This document shows, piece by piece, positions 31,399-38,750 of a DNA stretch of 64,000 nt. Below the pieces are notes generated by a model that saw only the letters and a list, made by a program, of their open reading frames with translations, searched no databases and was not told the DNA's origin. The translations under genes were made by a program, and so were the position numbers. Position 1 is the stretch's first letter. The number at the start of each line of letters is the position of its first letter. This DNA is from Caballeronia sp. Lep1P3. GTDB taxonomy: Bacteria; Pseudomonadota; Gammaproteobacteria; Burkholderiales; Burkholderiaceae. The stretch covers positions 1,860,001-1,924,000 of the forward strand of contig NZ_CP084265.1 in NCBI RefSeq assembly GCF_022879595.1, written 5' to 3'.

Positions 31399-32148
31399 AT
31401 GTCACAGAAAACCGTTGCCATCGTGACGGGTCACACGCGCGGACTCGGCGCGGCGCTGACCGACACGCTCCTTTCGCTCGAGCCCGGCGCCAGCGTTATC
31501 GCGATCTCGCGCAAGCGCAACGCCGATCTCGCCGCGCGCCATGCGGGCCGGCTCGACGAAGTCGAACTCGATCTCGCCGATTTGCCCGCGCTCGCCGCCT
31601 GGCTCGCGGACGGCGCGCTCGTGCGCGCACTGGCCGGCGCGGACCGCGTGCTGCTCGTCAATAACGCGGGGATGCTCGCGCCGGTCGGCGCGCTCGCCGA
31701 TCAGGACGCGGGCGCCGTCGCGCGGGCGGTGAGCGTCAATGTCGCCGCGCCGCTGATGCTCGCCGCCGCCTTCGCCGCCGCCAGCGCAAACGCGGCGGAC
31801 CGGCGCATCGCGCATATCTCAAGCGGCGCGGGACGCAACGCGTATCCCGGCTGGAGCATCTATTGCGCGACGAAGGCTGCGCTCGACCATCACGCGCGCG
31901 CCGTCGCGCTCGACGACAACCGCGGCTTACGCATCTGTAGCGTCGCGCCGGGCGTCGTGGATACGGATATGCAGGCGGAGATCCGCGGCACCGGGCTCGA
32001 CCGCTTTCCGCTGCGCGAGCGCTTCGACACGCTCAAGCGCGAGGGCCAGCTCGCGACGCCCGAAGAATCGGCGCGGAAGTTGATCGGTTATGTGTTGAGC
32101 GACGCTTTCGGCAGCGCGCCGACTGCGGACGTCCGCGAATTCGCCTGA
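31399..32148 (+). CDS. SDR-family oxidoreductase
   Basis: 249 residues. Classical short-chain dehydrogenase features are TGHTRGLG for NAD(P) binding (residues 10-17), NNAG, a Ser in ISSGAGR and YCATK (catalytic Tyr/Lys). The overall pattern recalls sepiapterin-reductase/benzil-reductase-like SDRs but the substrate is not predictable. Its last codons form the first unit of the degenerate repeats that follow. Confidence 0.92.
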   Translation: MSQKTVAIVTGHTRGLGAALTDTLLSLEPGASVIAISRKRNADLAARHAGRLDEVELDLADLPALAAWLADGALVRALAGADRVLLVNNAGMLAPVGALADQDAGAVARAVSVNVAAPLMLAAAFAAASANAADRRIAHISSGAGRNAYPGWSIYCATKAALDHHARAVALDDNRGLRICSVAPGVVDTDMQAEIRGTGLDRFPLRERFDTLKREGQLATPEESARKLIGYVLSDAFGSAPTADVREFA

Positions 32149-32370
32149 GGGTCAGGCTGCGGATTCGTCGACGCCGCGCGAGTGAGGCGTCGACGCGGGG
32201 CAGATTTGCGTGTCCGTTGAGCGACGCTTTCGCCGACGTCCGCGAACTCGCCTTGAGGCTCACGCTATCGATAAGGAGAAGCCGAGCGACCGAGGCGTCG
32301 CGCGGAGCAAATCGCTTGTCCGCTGAGCGACGCTTTCCCCGACGAAAGCGACTTACTTGAACCTCAGGCT
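32097..32370. repeat. three degenerate tandem direct repeats
   Basis: Units begin with GAGCGACGCTTTC at 32097, 32219 and 32325 (periods 122 and 106). The first two share GACGTCCGCGAA and TCGCCT-GAGG and an internal GAGGCGTCG...TGTCCG stretch. The first overlaps the SDR stop and the third overlaps the end of the convergent RNase H-like gene. Confidence 0.75.
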
Positions 32371-33068
32371 ACCGACACGGCAACGCCACGCGACGCAACC
32401 GCGCCAAATGCTTCCCGCGAAAGCCGGTCCGCGTGCGCGTTGCGGGCGCGCGGTATCCATTGCAGCCGAACGTCGCCTATCTCGCCAATGAGCGCGCGCA
32501 CCCGCGCCGCGTGATGCGCGAGCGAGCGAATGCCCGCGCCTTCCCCGGCGCTCACGTCGTCGATGACGACGCGGCTGTCGCCATGAATCGTCACGCGTGA
32601 AGCCCGATCCCGCAACGCCATTTCGAGCAGCGCGATGAGCGCCGAATATTCCGCCGCGCTGCTGTCGCCGGACCCCGCCGTCGCGCTGAATTCCACCACG
32701 CCGCCGTCCGGACCCTTCAACACCCCGCCTATGCCGATGCGTCCCGGATTCGGCAGCGCGGAGCCGTCAAACCAGCCGATCCAGGCGTTTGCTTCTCCGG
32801 CAGACGAATCCCTCGCACGCGCCGCGATTCCCGCACGCTCCGCACGTTCCGCGCGCTGCAATTGGCGCAAGCGGGCGGCCTCAGCGGCCTTCGCGTGCGC
32901 CGCGCGCCGCGCTTCGACGAGATCGCGCAACGGCCGCCCGCGCGCCGCTTTCTCCAGCGTCCTGACGAGCGCCGCATGCTCCGAGAACGCCGCGCTCTTC
33001 GCGAGCCGGCGGCTTTGCATGCGCTCTTTCTTGTAGGCGATGGCGAGCAGTTCGTCGAGATCGATCAT
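32364..33068 (-). CDS. RNase H-domain protein with basic helical N-terminus
   Basis: 234 residues from ATG 33068. Residues 1-90 are Arg/Ala/Glu-rich and helical. Residues 95-230 are an RNase HI fold with the active-site acids in WFDGSALPNPG (Asp101), SSAAEYSALI, IHGDSRVVIDD and ARNAHADRLSREA, so catalysis is plausible. It belongs to the RnhA-like (RVT_3) group that often cuts RNA in RNA/DNA hybrids. It is not the housekeeping rnhA, which is smaller and lacks the front extension. Confidence 0.87.
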   Translation of the reverse strand: MIDLDELLAIAYKKERMQSRRLAKSAAFSEHAALVRTLEKAARGRPLRDLVEARRAAHAKAAEAARLRQLQRAERAERAGIAARARDSSAGEANAWIGWFDGSALPNPGRIGIGGVLKGPDGGVVEFSATAGSGDSSAAEYSALIALLEMALRDRASRVTIHGDSRVVIDDVSAGEGAGIRSLAHHAARVRALIGEIGDVRLQWIPRARNAHADRLSREAFGAVASRGVAVSVA

Positions 33069-33226
33069 GGACGCCCAGGCAGGATGAACAAGCGCGCAGC
33101 TTAGCAGAGGCCCGTGGCGCCACGGGTACGCGCGTTGCTGCGTGAAGTGACCGGAATGAATCAGGCATCGATCAGCAACCGCCAGGCACATCGTTCGGAA
33201 TGTCCTGGACCAACAAGGAGCGGATC

Positions 33227-33736
33227 ATGAATCAACCGATGGAGTCGTCTTCCGGTGGCGCAACGATCGTCGGCAAGGGCGCCGCGACGGCCGCGGGCCC
33301 AGGTCCCGACGTCATGGCCGCGAGTTCGCTCGACGGCAATTCGGTGCTGTCGAGCGACGGCCACGATGTCGGCGCGCTGAAGGAAATCATGCTGGATGTG
33401 CGAAGCGGACGCATCGCGTATGCGGTGCTGTCGAGCGGCGGCTTTCTCGGCATCGGCGACAAGCTGCTCGCGGTGCCCTGGAGCGCGCTCACGCTCGACA
33501 CCGACAATCGGTGCTTCCGCATCGCCGCGACCGCCGATCAGGTCCGCAACTCGCCCGGTTTCGACAAGGACGCGTGGCCGTCGATGGCCGATCCCGTCTG
33601 GGCAAGCTCCGTACACCAGCACTACGGCCGCGAGCCGTACTGGTCGAGCGAGCCGCGTCCGAGCGACATCGGACCGGCCGGCGAGATTCCGCTCGGCGGC
33701 GTCGATGCTGCGGAGGCCGGCGGCCTCAAGCTGTAA
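33227..33736 (+). CDS. PRC-barrel domain protein
   Basis: 169 residues. AGGAG lies six bases before the ATG at 33227. The PRC barrel spans about residues 33-110 (VLSSDGHDVGALKEIMLDVR, then IAYAVLSSGGFLGIGDKLLA and VPWSALTL). The C-terminal tail is Pro/Gly-rich. Such stand-alone proteins in proteobacteria are commonly stress-linked; the role is unknown. Confidence 0.88.
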   Translation: MNQPMESSSGGATIVGKGAATAAGPGPDVMAASSLDGNSVLSSDGHDVGALKEIMLDVRSGRIAYAVLSSGGFLGIGDKLLAVPWSALTLDTDNRCFRIAATADQVRNSPGFDKDAWPSMADPVWASSVHQHYGREPYWSSEPRPSDIGPAGEIPLGGVDAAEAGGLKL

Positions 33737-33776
33737 CTGCGCAGGCGCCGGGACGCGCCCGGCGCTGAAGAGAAGA

Positions 33777-34022
33777 TCAGTCGAGCGGGCGCTCGCGGAT
33801 CGGCACGTCGACGCCTTCCGCGTCGTCGCCCATGAGCGCGCGAAAGACATCGCTCGCGAACTCCTCGACGGCGAAATGCCATTCGAGGGAGCCGACAGGA
33901 TAGTCGTTCGGATTGCACTTGCCCTGGGCGCGGCGGATCGCGCCGACGGACAAACTCAGCGCGCGTGCGTGCTGGAAGTGCGGATCATTCGAATCGAGAA
34001 ACGGCAGTTGATCTTTTTCCAT
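33777..34022 (-). CDS. hypothetical protein, 81 residues
   Basis: Begins MEKDQLPFLDSNDPHFQHAR at ATG 34022. Soluble, acidic C-terminus, no motif recognised. The frame is open 12 codons further upstream but the shorter start has a Met followed by a plausible N-terminus. It is convergent with the PRC-barrel gene, divergent from the KTSC-like gene. Confidence 0.65.
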   Translation of the reverse strand: MEKDQLPFLDSNDPHFQHARALSLSVGAIRRAQGKCNPNDYPVGSLEWHFAVEEFASDVFRALMGDDAEGVDVPIRERPLD

Positions 34023-34172
34023 GACACCCTTTTGGCCCCGGCCGCTGGTACATGACAACGATATCGGCCGGGTCGATGATTTCTTTAGCTCCGGCTTTTT
34101 ACCTTATTTCCGCCGCAAACGTTTCACCTTGCGCGAGCGCGCATGCGAACGGCGACGCACGGAGGAACCGCC

Positions 34173-34397
34173 ATGCAGCCTTATCGGAACCTGAACGGCA
34201 ATTCCGGGGTCACGGCATTCGACATCGTGCCTGACGGGATTTGGGTGCGCTTCGCCAACGGCGTCCGGTACCTGTACAACGGCCGCACGCCGGGTTCCGC
34301 GCATGTTGAAGAGATGAAGCGGCGCGCCCTCGCCGGCCGCGGCCTGAGCACCTACATTTCGCAGTCCCGCCTCGCCTACGACGACAAAGACGATTAA
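34173..34397 (+). CDS. KTSC-like small protein
   Basis: 74 residues preceded by GGAGG. The segment VTAFDIVPDGIWVRFANGVR followed by YLYNGRTPG and a helix-rich end LAGRGLSTYIS resembles the KTSC fold (a short domain of unknown function also fused to lysyl-tRNA synthetase and phage proteins). Cytosolic; function unknown. Confidence 0.72.
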   Translation: MQPYRNLNGNSGVTAFDIVPDGIWVRFANGVRYLYNGRTPGSAHVEEMKRRALAGRGLSTYISQSRLAYDDKDD

Positions 34398-34481
34398 CGC
34401 GCGAAGTTCCCCGTCATTCCCTGTTTTATTCCCCGTTTTTTCCGTGATTGCGCGTTTTCACGCGGTTTCCCATATTTTCGC

Positions 34482-35327
34482 TCAACGCGCCGATGGCAGA
34501 TGCGGCACGTTCTCGTTGCTGGTTGCCGTCAACTGATGCATTTGCCTTTGCAGCTTGCTCAATTGCGCCTGCGCGGCGACACGGCGCGCCTCCAGTTGAG
34601 CAAGTTCCTTGCGCACTTCCTGCTGCCTGAGCGCGACTTCCTGATCCTGCGCGCCGCCGCGCTGCAAATCGACCCGCGCACGCTCCACGTGCGCTTCGGA
34701 CTCGGCGATCAGCCGCGCGAACTGGTCGTTTTGCGCTTCGAGGTGCGCCCGCCGCATTTCGGCTTCGGCTAGACGCATGGCCTGCTCGACAAAATGACGA
34801 AACGCCGGCTCGGCCGCGTCGACATCGCCGGCCTTCAGAACGCGCCAGACCGCGTCTTCGTGATAAAGCACGGCATAGTAAGTGAGATCGCGCGGATAGA
34901 AAAGCAGGCGCGCAGCGTAGGCGAAACTGTGGAACGTGCGGAACGTGGTGAGCGTCGACTGCTGCGTCAGCCATTCCACTTCGGCGATTTGGGCGGCTTG
35001 CAGTGCGTGCGCGGCCGATTGCGAGGAAACGCCCACCGCGCGCAGCGGCGTCACGCGGGTGGCTGGCGCCGGGCGCGGCAAGTCGTCCGATGTTGGGTCT
35101 TCCTCGGGCATCGCGGGCGCCGGGACGCGCACCGCGCCATTCGGCTTCTGGCGCACGAGAAAGGACGGCGCGTTATCGAGCAATGTGCCTCGTCTGCTCA
35201 GCAGGCTTCTCACGATGACTCCCTGGTCGACTTCCCCGCGCGCCGCCGTCGCGAGGGCGGCGCTCGTCAATGGCAGACAGGCGGCATGTCCATTTGCCGT
35301 TGAATTTTCTCGACGCGATTTTCTCAA
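34482..35327 (-). CDS. DUF2968 domain protein
   Basis: 281 residues from the first ATG. The N-terminal 100 residues are low-complexity and poorly defined; a later start is possible. The DUF2968 region begins near TLTTFRTFHSFAYAARLLFY with YPRDLTYYAVLYHEDAVWRVLK, followed by a long coiled coil with heptad-like Glu/Gln/Arg repeats to the end. The family is almost confined to Burkholderiaceae and often has an export signal; here the leader is not a convincing one. Function unknown. Confidence 0.8.
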   Translation of the reverse strand: MRKSRRENSTANGHAACLPLTSAALATAARGEVDQGVIVRSLLSRRGTLLDNAPSFLVRQKPNGAVRVPAPAMPEEDPTSDDLPRPAPATRVTPLRAVGVSSQSAAHALQAAQIAEVEWLTQQSTLTTFRTFHSFAYAARLLFYPRDLTYYAVLYHEDAVWRVLKAGDVDAAEPAFRHFVEQAMRLAEAEMRRAHLEAQNDQFARLIAESEAHVERARVDLQRGGAQDQEVALRQQEVRKELAQLEARRVAAQAQLSKLQRQMHQLTATSNENVPHLPSAR

Positions 35328-35538
35328 CCCGATCTGCTCAACAGCGGCGCCGATTATTCTGGATGCCGAATGACTCGCAATGCCATATGCGATGCGCTTA
35401 TCGGCTGACGAATCCCCAGTATAGGCGAGCCGTTTGCGGATGCAATCGCGCTGCTGAAAACCGGCGCGACCGTCATTGAAATGGCCGCATTATGGGCAAT
35501 GGCGACTGCTCGCGAAAACGCGGCAAAGCGGCGATTGA

Positions 35539-36120
35539 TTACATATGCCGGTAGATGGCCTGCATGCCGCTGACTCGCAATTTCGCGAGCTGCGCCGAGC
35601 GTGCCTTCGACATTAACGCGACCATTCGCATGATGCGAATGCCCTGAATGCCGCAGGCCATGCCGGGCGTATCCGCAAGACGCGATTCGAGCGTTTTCAT
35701 CCTTCCGTAGAAATTGATGACCGGTGCGCTCGACGCAATGCCCGTGCTCGCATAGTTGAGGTCGCCGCGCGCTGGCGTGTCCAAGTCGCTGTCTTCGGCA
35801 ATGGGTTCGTCATCGTCGAACGAATCGGCGAGAATCTCCGACGCCTCGAAATGCACGCGGCCTCCGTCGCGATCGCGGAAATACTGATAAACCATTTCGA
35901 GATGCTCGGTCGGCGTGCGCTCGACGCGCCGCGCAGTCGCGGCGCATCGATGCAGCTTCCAGTTTTCCCGCTCGCTCATCGCGGCAATCAAATCGGCGAT
36001 GCGGCATCTCAAATCTGCCTCGCGCCGCTCGATCAGCCGCTGAAGCAGATGCGCTTCCTCGCTGTCCTGATCGGGCAGGCTCTCGCTCCATGCCAATAAA
36101 TCGTTCAGTGTGGCCGACAT
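35539..36120 (-). CDS. hypothetical protein, 193 residues
   Basis: Starts MSATLNDLLAWSESLPDQ. Acidic in the middle, rich in Arg/Met at the end (IRIMRMVALMSKARSAQLAK), no signal peptide or transmembrane helix. I do not recognise a family. GAGTG lies a few bases upstream of the ATG. Single gene; neighbours are other orphans. Confidence 0.65.
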   Translation of the reverse strand: MSATLNDLLAWSESLPDQDSEEAHLLQRLIERREADLRCRIADLIAAMSERENWKLHRCAATARRVERTPTEHLEMVYQYFRDRDGGRVHFEASEILADSFDDDEPIAEDSDLDTPARGDLNYASTGIASSAPVINFYGRMKTLESRLADTPGMACGIQGIRIMRMVALMSKARSAQLAKLRVSGMQAIYRHM

Positions 36121-36334
36121 GAAACACTCCGTCGCATTACGCCCATTGACTCGGATTCGGGCGGCTCAAGTTCATTTGGATCGCGAATTGTAATGAATCG
36201 GCGTCCATTTGGTATCACCTATTCATCGTAGCCTTCTTGCGCGAAAGCGCCATGTCCGATCTGACGAGTGCGGCACGGTCGATGCTAAAAAGATGGCAGC
36301 CGCGCAAGGTGCGCCGGCCCTCAAGGAGACAGCC

Positions 36335-36619
36335 ATGAAAGCGACCGCAGCGATTGCAGGCGCCCTTCTCGCGCTTGCCAGCACAGCTTCCTTCGCGCAG
36401 GAAATGACGCGCGACCAATTGAATCAGCGTCCGCAGACGCAGCAGGGACAGGCGAGCGCATCGCCCACGCCCGGTTCCAACGATGCATCGCAGGGCGGCA
36501 CCACCGCCGGCACTTCAGGCAGCGGCACGCTGATGCAAAAGCGCGAGCAAGGCATGTCTCCCGATTCGTCTGCGGCGCCGGGCACGAGCAAGAAGTCGAC
36601 CGGCCAGATCAAGCAGTGA
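36335..36619 (+). CDS. small secreted protein, low complexity
   Basis: 94 residues with a good AAGGAGA ribosome site. Signal peptide MKATAAIAGALLALASTASF, cleaved after AQ. The mature part is Gln/Ser/Thr/Gly-rich (GQASASPTPGSNDASQGGTT) with basic end KKSTGQIKQ. Likely periplasmic; function unknown. Confidence 0.75.
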   Translation: MKATAAIAGALLALASTASFAQEMTRDQLNQRPQTQQGQASASPTPGSNDASQGGTTAGTSGSGTLMQKREQGMSPDSSAAPGTSKKSTGQIKQ

Positions 36620-36824
36620 GTTCGCGGGGATCGCGGCGCTGGCATCTGGCTGGCGCCGCTCAGTCATCGCTGTGCGTTGCATCGATACGCGCAATGCCGC
36701 TGCTTTATCGACACGAAACGTAAAGGATCGTTGCCGCGCACGTGAATAGGAAAAGTCCGGCTGTATTTCGTTGGGCGAGCCGCTTAAATGCCGTGTTTAT
36801 TCTGAACTACACGAGGCTCACCCA

Positions 36825-37199
36825 ATGAAAGACCTGCACATCTCCGTCGATCCGAACGGCCGCGCAACGATGTCGCAAACGATGGACATCAAGGAACACT
36901 GCGTCGGCCGGGCGCGCCTGCTGTCGTCGCTCGTGAATCTGATCGCCGCGCCCGGCGGCTTCGAACACTTCTGCGCGTACCCGGAGTCCGTCCGCCGCGA
37001 CATTCTCGGCCTGCTCCATTCGACCGCCGAAGAGCAACTGCCGCTCATTTCGGCGCTCGAGGAACACACGGCGCGCGCGTCGTATGACCGCGGCGTCCAG
37101 GCCGCCCGCGAGTTCATGGTTCACGAGCAGGCCGCGAACTCCGCGCATCATTTCGACGCCGACCATCGCGAACCGCAACAGTTGGTCGTCGCGCATTGA
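36825..37199 (+). CDS. hypothetical protein, 124 residues
   Basis: MKDLHISVDPNGRATMSQTM at the start, helical centre, His-rich end (SAHHFDADHREPQQLVVAH). No recognised domain. The start at 36825 was preferred over an upstream ATG at 36771 because a GAGG element precedes it. Cytoplasmic. Confidence 0.6.
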   Translation: MKDLHISVDPNGRATMSQTMDIKEHCVGRARLLSSLVNLIAAPGGFEHFCAYPESVRRDILGLLHSTAEEQLPLISALEEHTARASYDRGVQAAREFMVHEQAANSAHHFDADHREPQQLVVAH

Positions 37200-37830
37200 G
37201 CCGGTGCGCGTCGCGCGCAAGCGTGACTCGCTCGCCAACGAACAGCGCCGCTTAACAAAACGCGGCCTGTTCGCCGCATCCTTCGCAATCACAACAAAAA
37301 GAAACGCCATGCCTGCACGAAACGCCTTTCCTGCTCTCCTGCCTTGCGCTCGCGGCTCTCGCGATAGCCGACCCCGCCTGCGCGACGTACACGGAAGTGT
37401 GGTCCAGCAGCGGTGAAATCGCGCCGACGCAAGCGGTCCAGCATGTTCGGACGAAGGCGGCGGGATCCAGCTCTGCGTCGCACAGTCAAGGCAAGTGGCG
37501 CTCGGACAGTTCGCCATTCGCGAGCGACCCGATTGCCGCGTATGCCGACGACCCCATCGCACAATTCGCGCGAATTCAGCCAAAGTCAGTTCGTCGTTGA
37601 TTCACTGCCGACCGCGCGTCGGGATCGAAAACGCGAATCGTCCGATTCAAGTTCAGGAACGGCTCGAATATTCTTAGAGCTGTCGCAAGGAACGCTTCTC
37701 AGGCGTCCCGCCCTGCCATGTGCGCGATTCACCGCGCATTATCAGAGGTATCGGTCCGCATGACCGCTTTCCTTCGCGACGCCGCACATTCCTGCGTTTT
37801 CGTCATCGCCGCGCTCAGGCACTCCCAATG
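37200..37830. other. gap with one doubtful small gene
   Basis: 630 bp between the 124-residue gene and the DUF3597 terminator. Apart from the doubtful secreted-protein frame at 37313-37600 I see no gene, RNA or repeat. Confidence 0.4.
37313..37600 (+). CDS. possible small secreted protein with non-ATG start or damaged start
   Basis: Frame from CTG 37313 reads LHETPFLLSCLALAALAIAD then PACATYTEVWSSSGE. This is a convincing signal peptide with a cleavage site near PACA-T, but no ATG, GTG or TTG is in frame before it. The remaining 70 residues are Ser/Ala/Asp-rich. An ATG eight bases upstream of the CTG is one frame off, so a small indel may have cut the start. Confidence 0.3.
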   Translation: MHETPFLLSCLALAALAIADPACATYTEVWSSSGEIAPTQAVQHVRTKAAGSSSASHSQGKWRSDSSPFASDPIAAYADDPIAQFARIQPKSVRR

Positions 37831-37834
37831 AAAA

Positions 37835-37870
37835 AAGCCCGCGACCGGAGCAATCACCGGTCGCGGGCTT
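37835..37870 (-). terminator. terminator of the DUF3597 gene
   Basis: 14-bp stem AAGCCCGCGACCGG / CCGGTCGCGGGCTT, loop AGCAATCA, followed on the minus strand by TTTTTT-like tail. It lies 17 bp past the stop at 37888. Confidence 0.88.
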
Positions 37871-37887
37871 TGCTGCGCTTATCGGGT

Positions 37888-38274
37888 TTAGCCGACGAGA
37901 TCGGCCGGCAGCTTGCCGCCATTCGCGGCCAGCGCCTGCATCAGCTGCTTGTGCAGCCAGATGTTCATCGACGCGGAGTCGTTCATGTCGCCGCCGTACT
38001 TGAGCTCCGTCGCCAATTGCTTGCGGTGATCGAGACTGCTATCGACTTGCAGCAGCTTCATCAAATCGACGATGGATACGCGCCAGTTCAATTGCTGGCT
38101 GCTTTCGCGCGCCAGTTGGTCCATCACGGCAGCGACGTCGATGTCGGACAGCGGCGCAGGCGCGGCTGCATCGACGGCAGGAGCCGGCGCGGGATCCGGC
38201 TCGACGACCGGCGCCGGATCGGCAGGCTTCGCCTTGTGGAAGATCTTGCCCACGATGTCACCGAAGATACTCAT
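37888..38274 (-). CDS. DUF3597 domain protein
   Basis: 128 residues, start MSIFGDIVGKIFHKAKPADP. Then a Pro/Ala-rich linker and the DUF3597 domain (DVAAVMDQLARESSQQLNWR, then SIVDLMKLLQVDSSL and a KQLATELKY-GG end). Related proteins contain a LysM-free helical domain of unknown role. ATG 38274 chosen for the conserved MSIFG start; the frame is open further upstream. Confidence 0.85.
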   Translation of the reverse strand: MSIFGDIVGKIFHKAKPADPAPVVEPDPAPAPAVDAAAPAPLSDIDVAAVMDQLARESSQQLNWRVSIVDLMKLLQVDSSLDHRKQLATELKYGGDMNDSASMNIWLHKQLMQALAANGGKLPADLVG

Positions 38275-38617
38275 GTTCTGTGTCCTTTTTTCGAAGAGAA
38301 ATGCTGCGAGATTCGCGTGCGTCGCGCGTCGGCTACGACGACGCGACCCGCCGCGGTTCAACGCAGGCTTTGCGGACCAGTTGACGAGTCGGGACAATTC
38401 GAATGGAACTGCAACGAATTTTTGCAGGCTGTTGATAAGGAATGCGGGGGATTGAACAACGGTTGAAGCGGTGCGTGCGCTGTCGTCGGCGTTCATGGTT
38501 GCCGGTGCGCGTGCCATCAGGGCGTTGACAGCGGATCGGACAACGCACGTCGATTTGTGCCGCGCCAAAAACAAAAATCCCGCAAGTCAAGGACTGTGCG
38601 GGATTTCGTTGGCGTTC
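38275..38617. other. intergenic region, nothing recognised
   Basis: 343 bp between the DUF3597 start and the serine tRNA. An open minus-strand frame crosses it but shows no coding character. Confidence 0.45.
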
Positions 38618-38707
38618 TGGCGGAGAGAGGGGGATTCGAACCCCCGATAGGTTTTACCCTATACACGCTTTCCAGGCGTGCGACTTAAACCGCTCATCCA
38701 TCTCTCC
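38618..38707 (-). tRNA. tRNA-Ser (GGA)
   Basis: 90 nt including CCA, GGAGAGA acceptor stem, anticodon GGA in CGCCTGGAAAGCG, a long variable arm (TATAGGGTAAAACCTATC) typical of tRNA-Ser, and T arm GGTTCGAATCC. Confidence 0.95.
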
Positions 38708-38750
38708 GGAAGACCGCGATTATACCAAGTTCCCGCTCCCGCGCCAGCCC

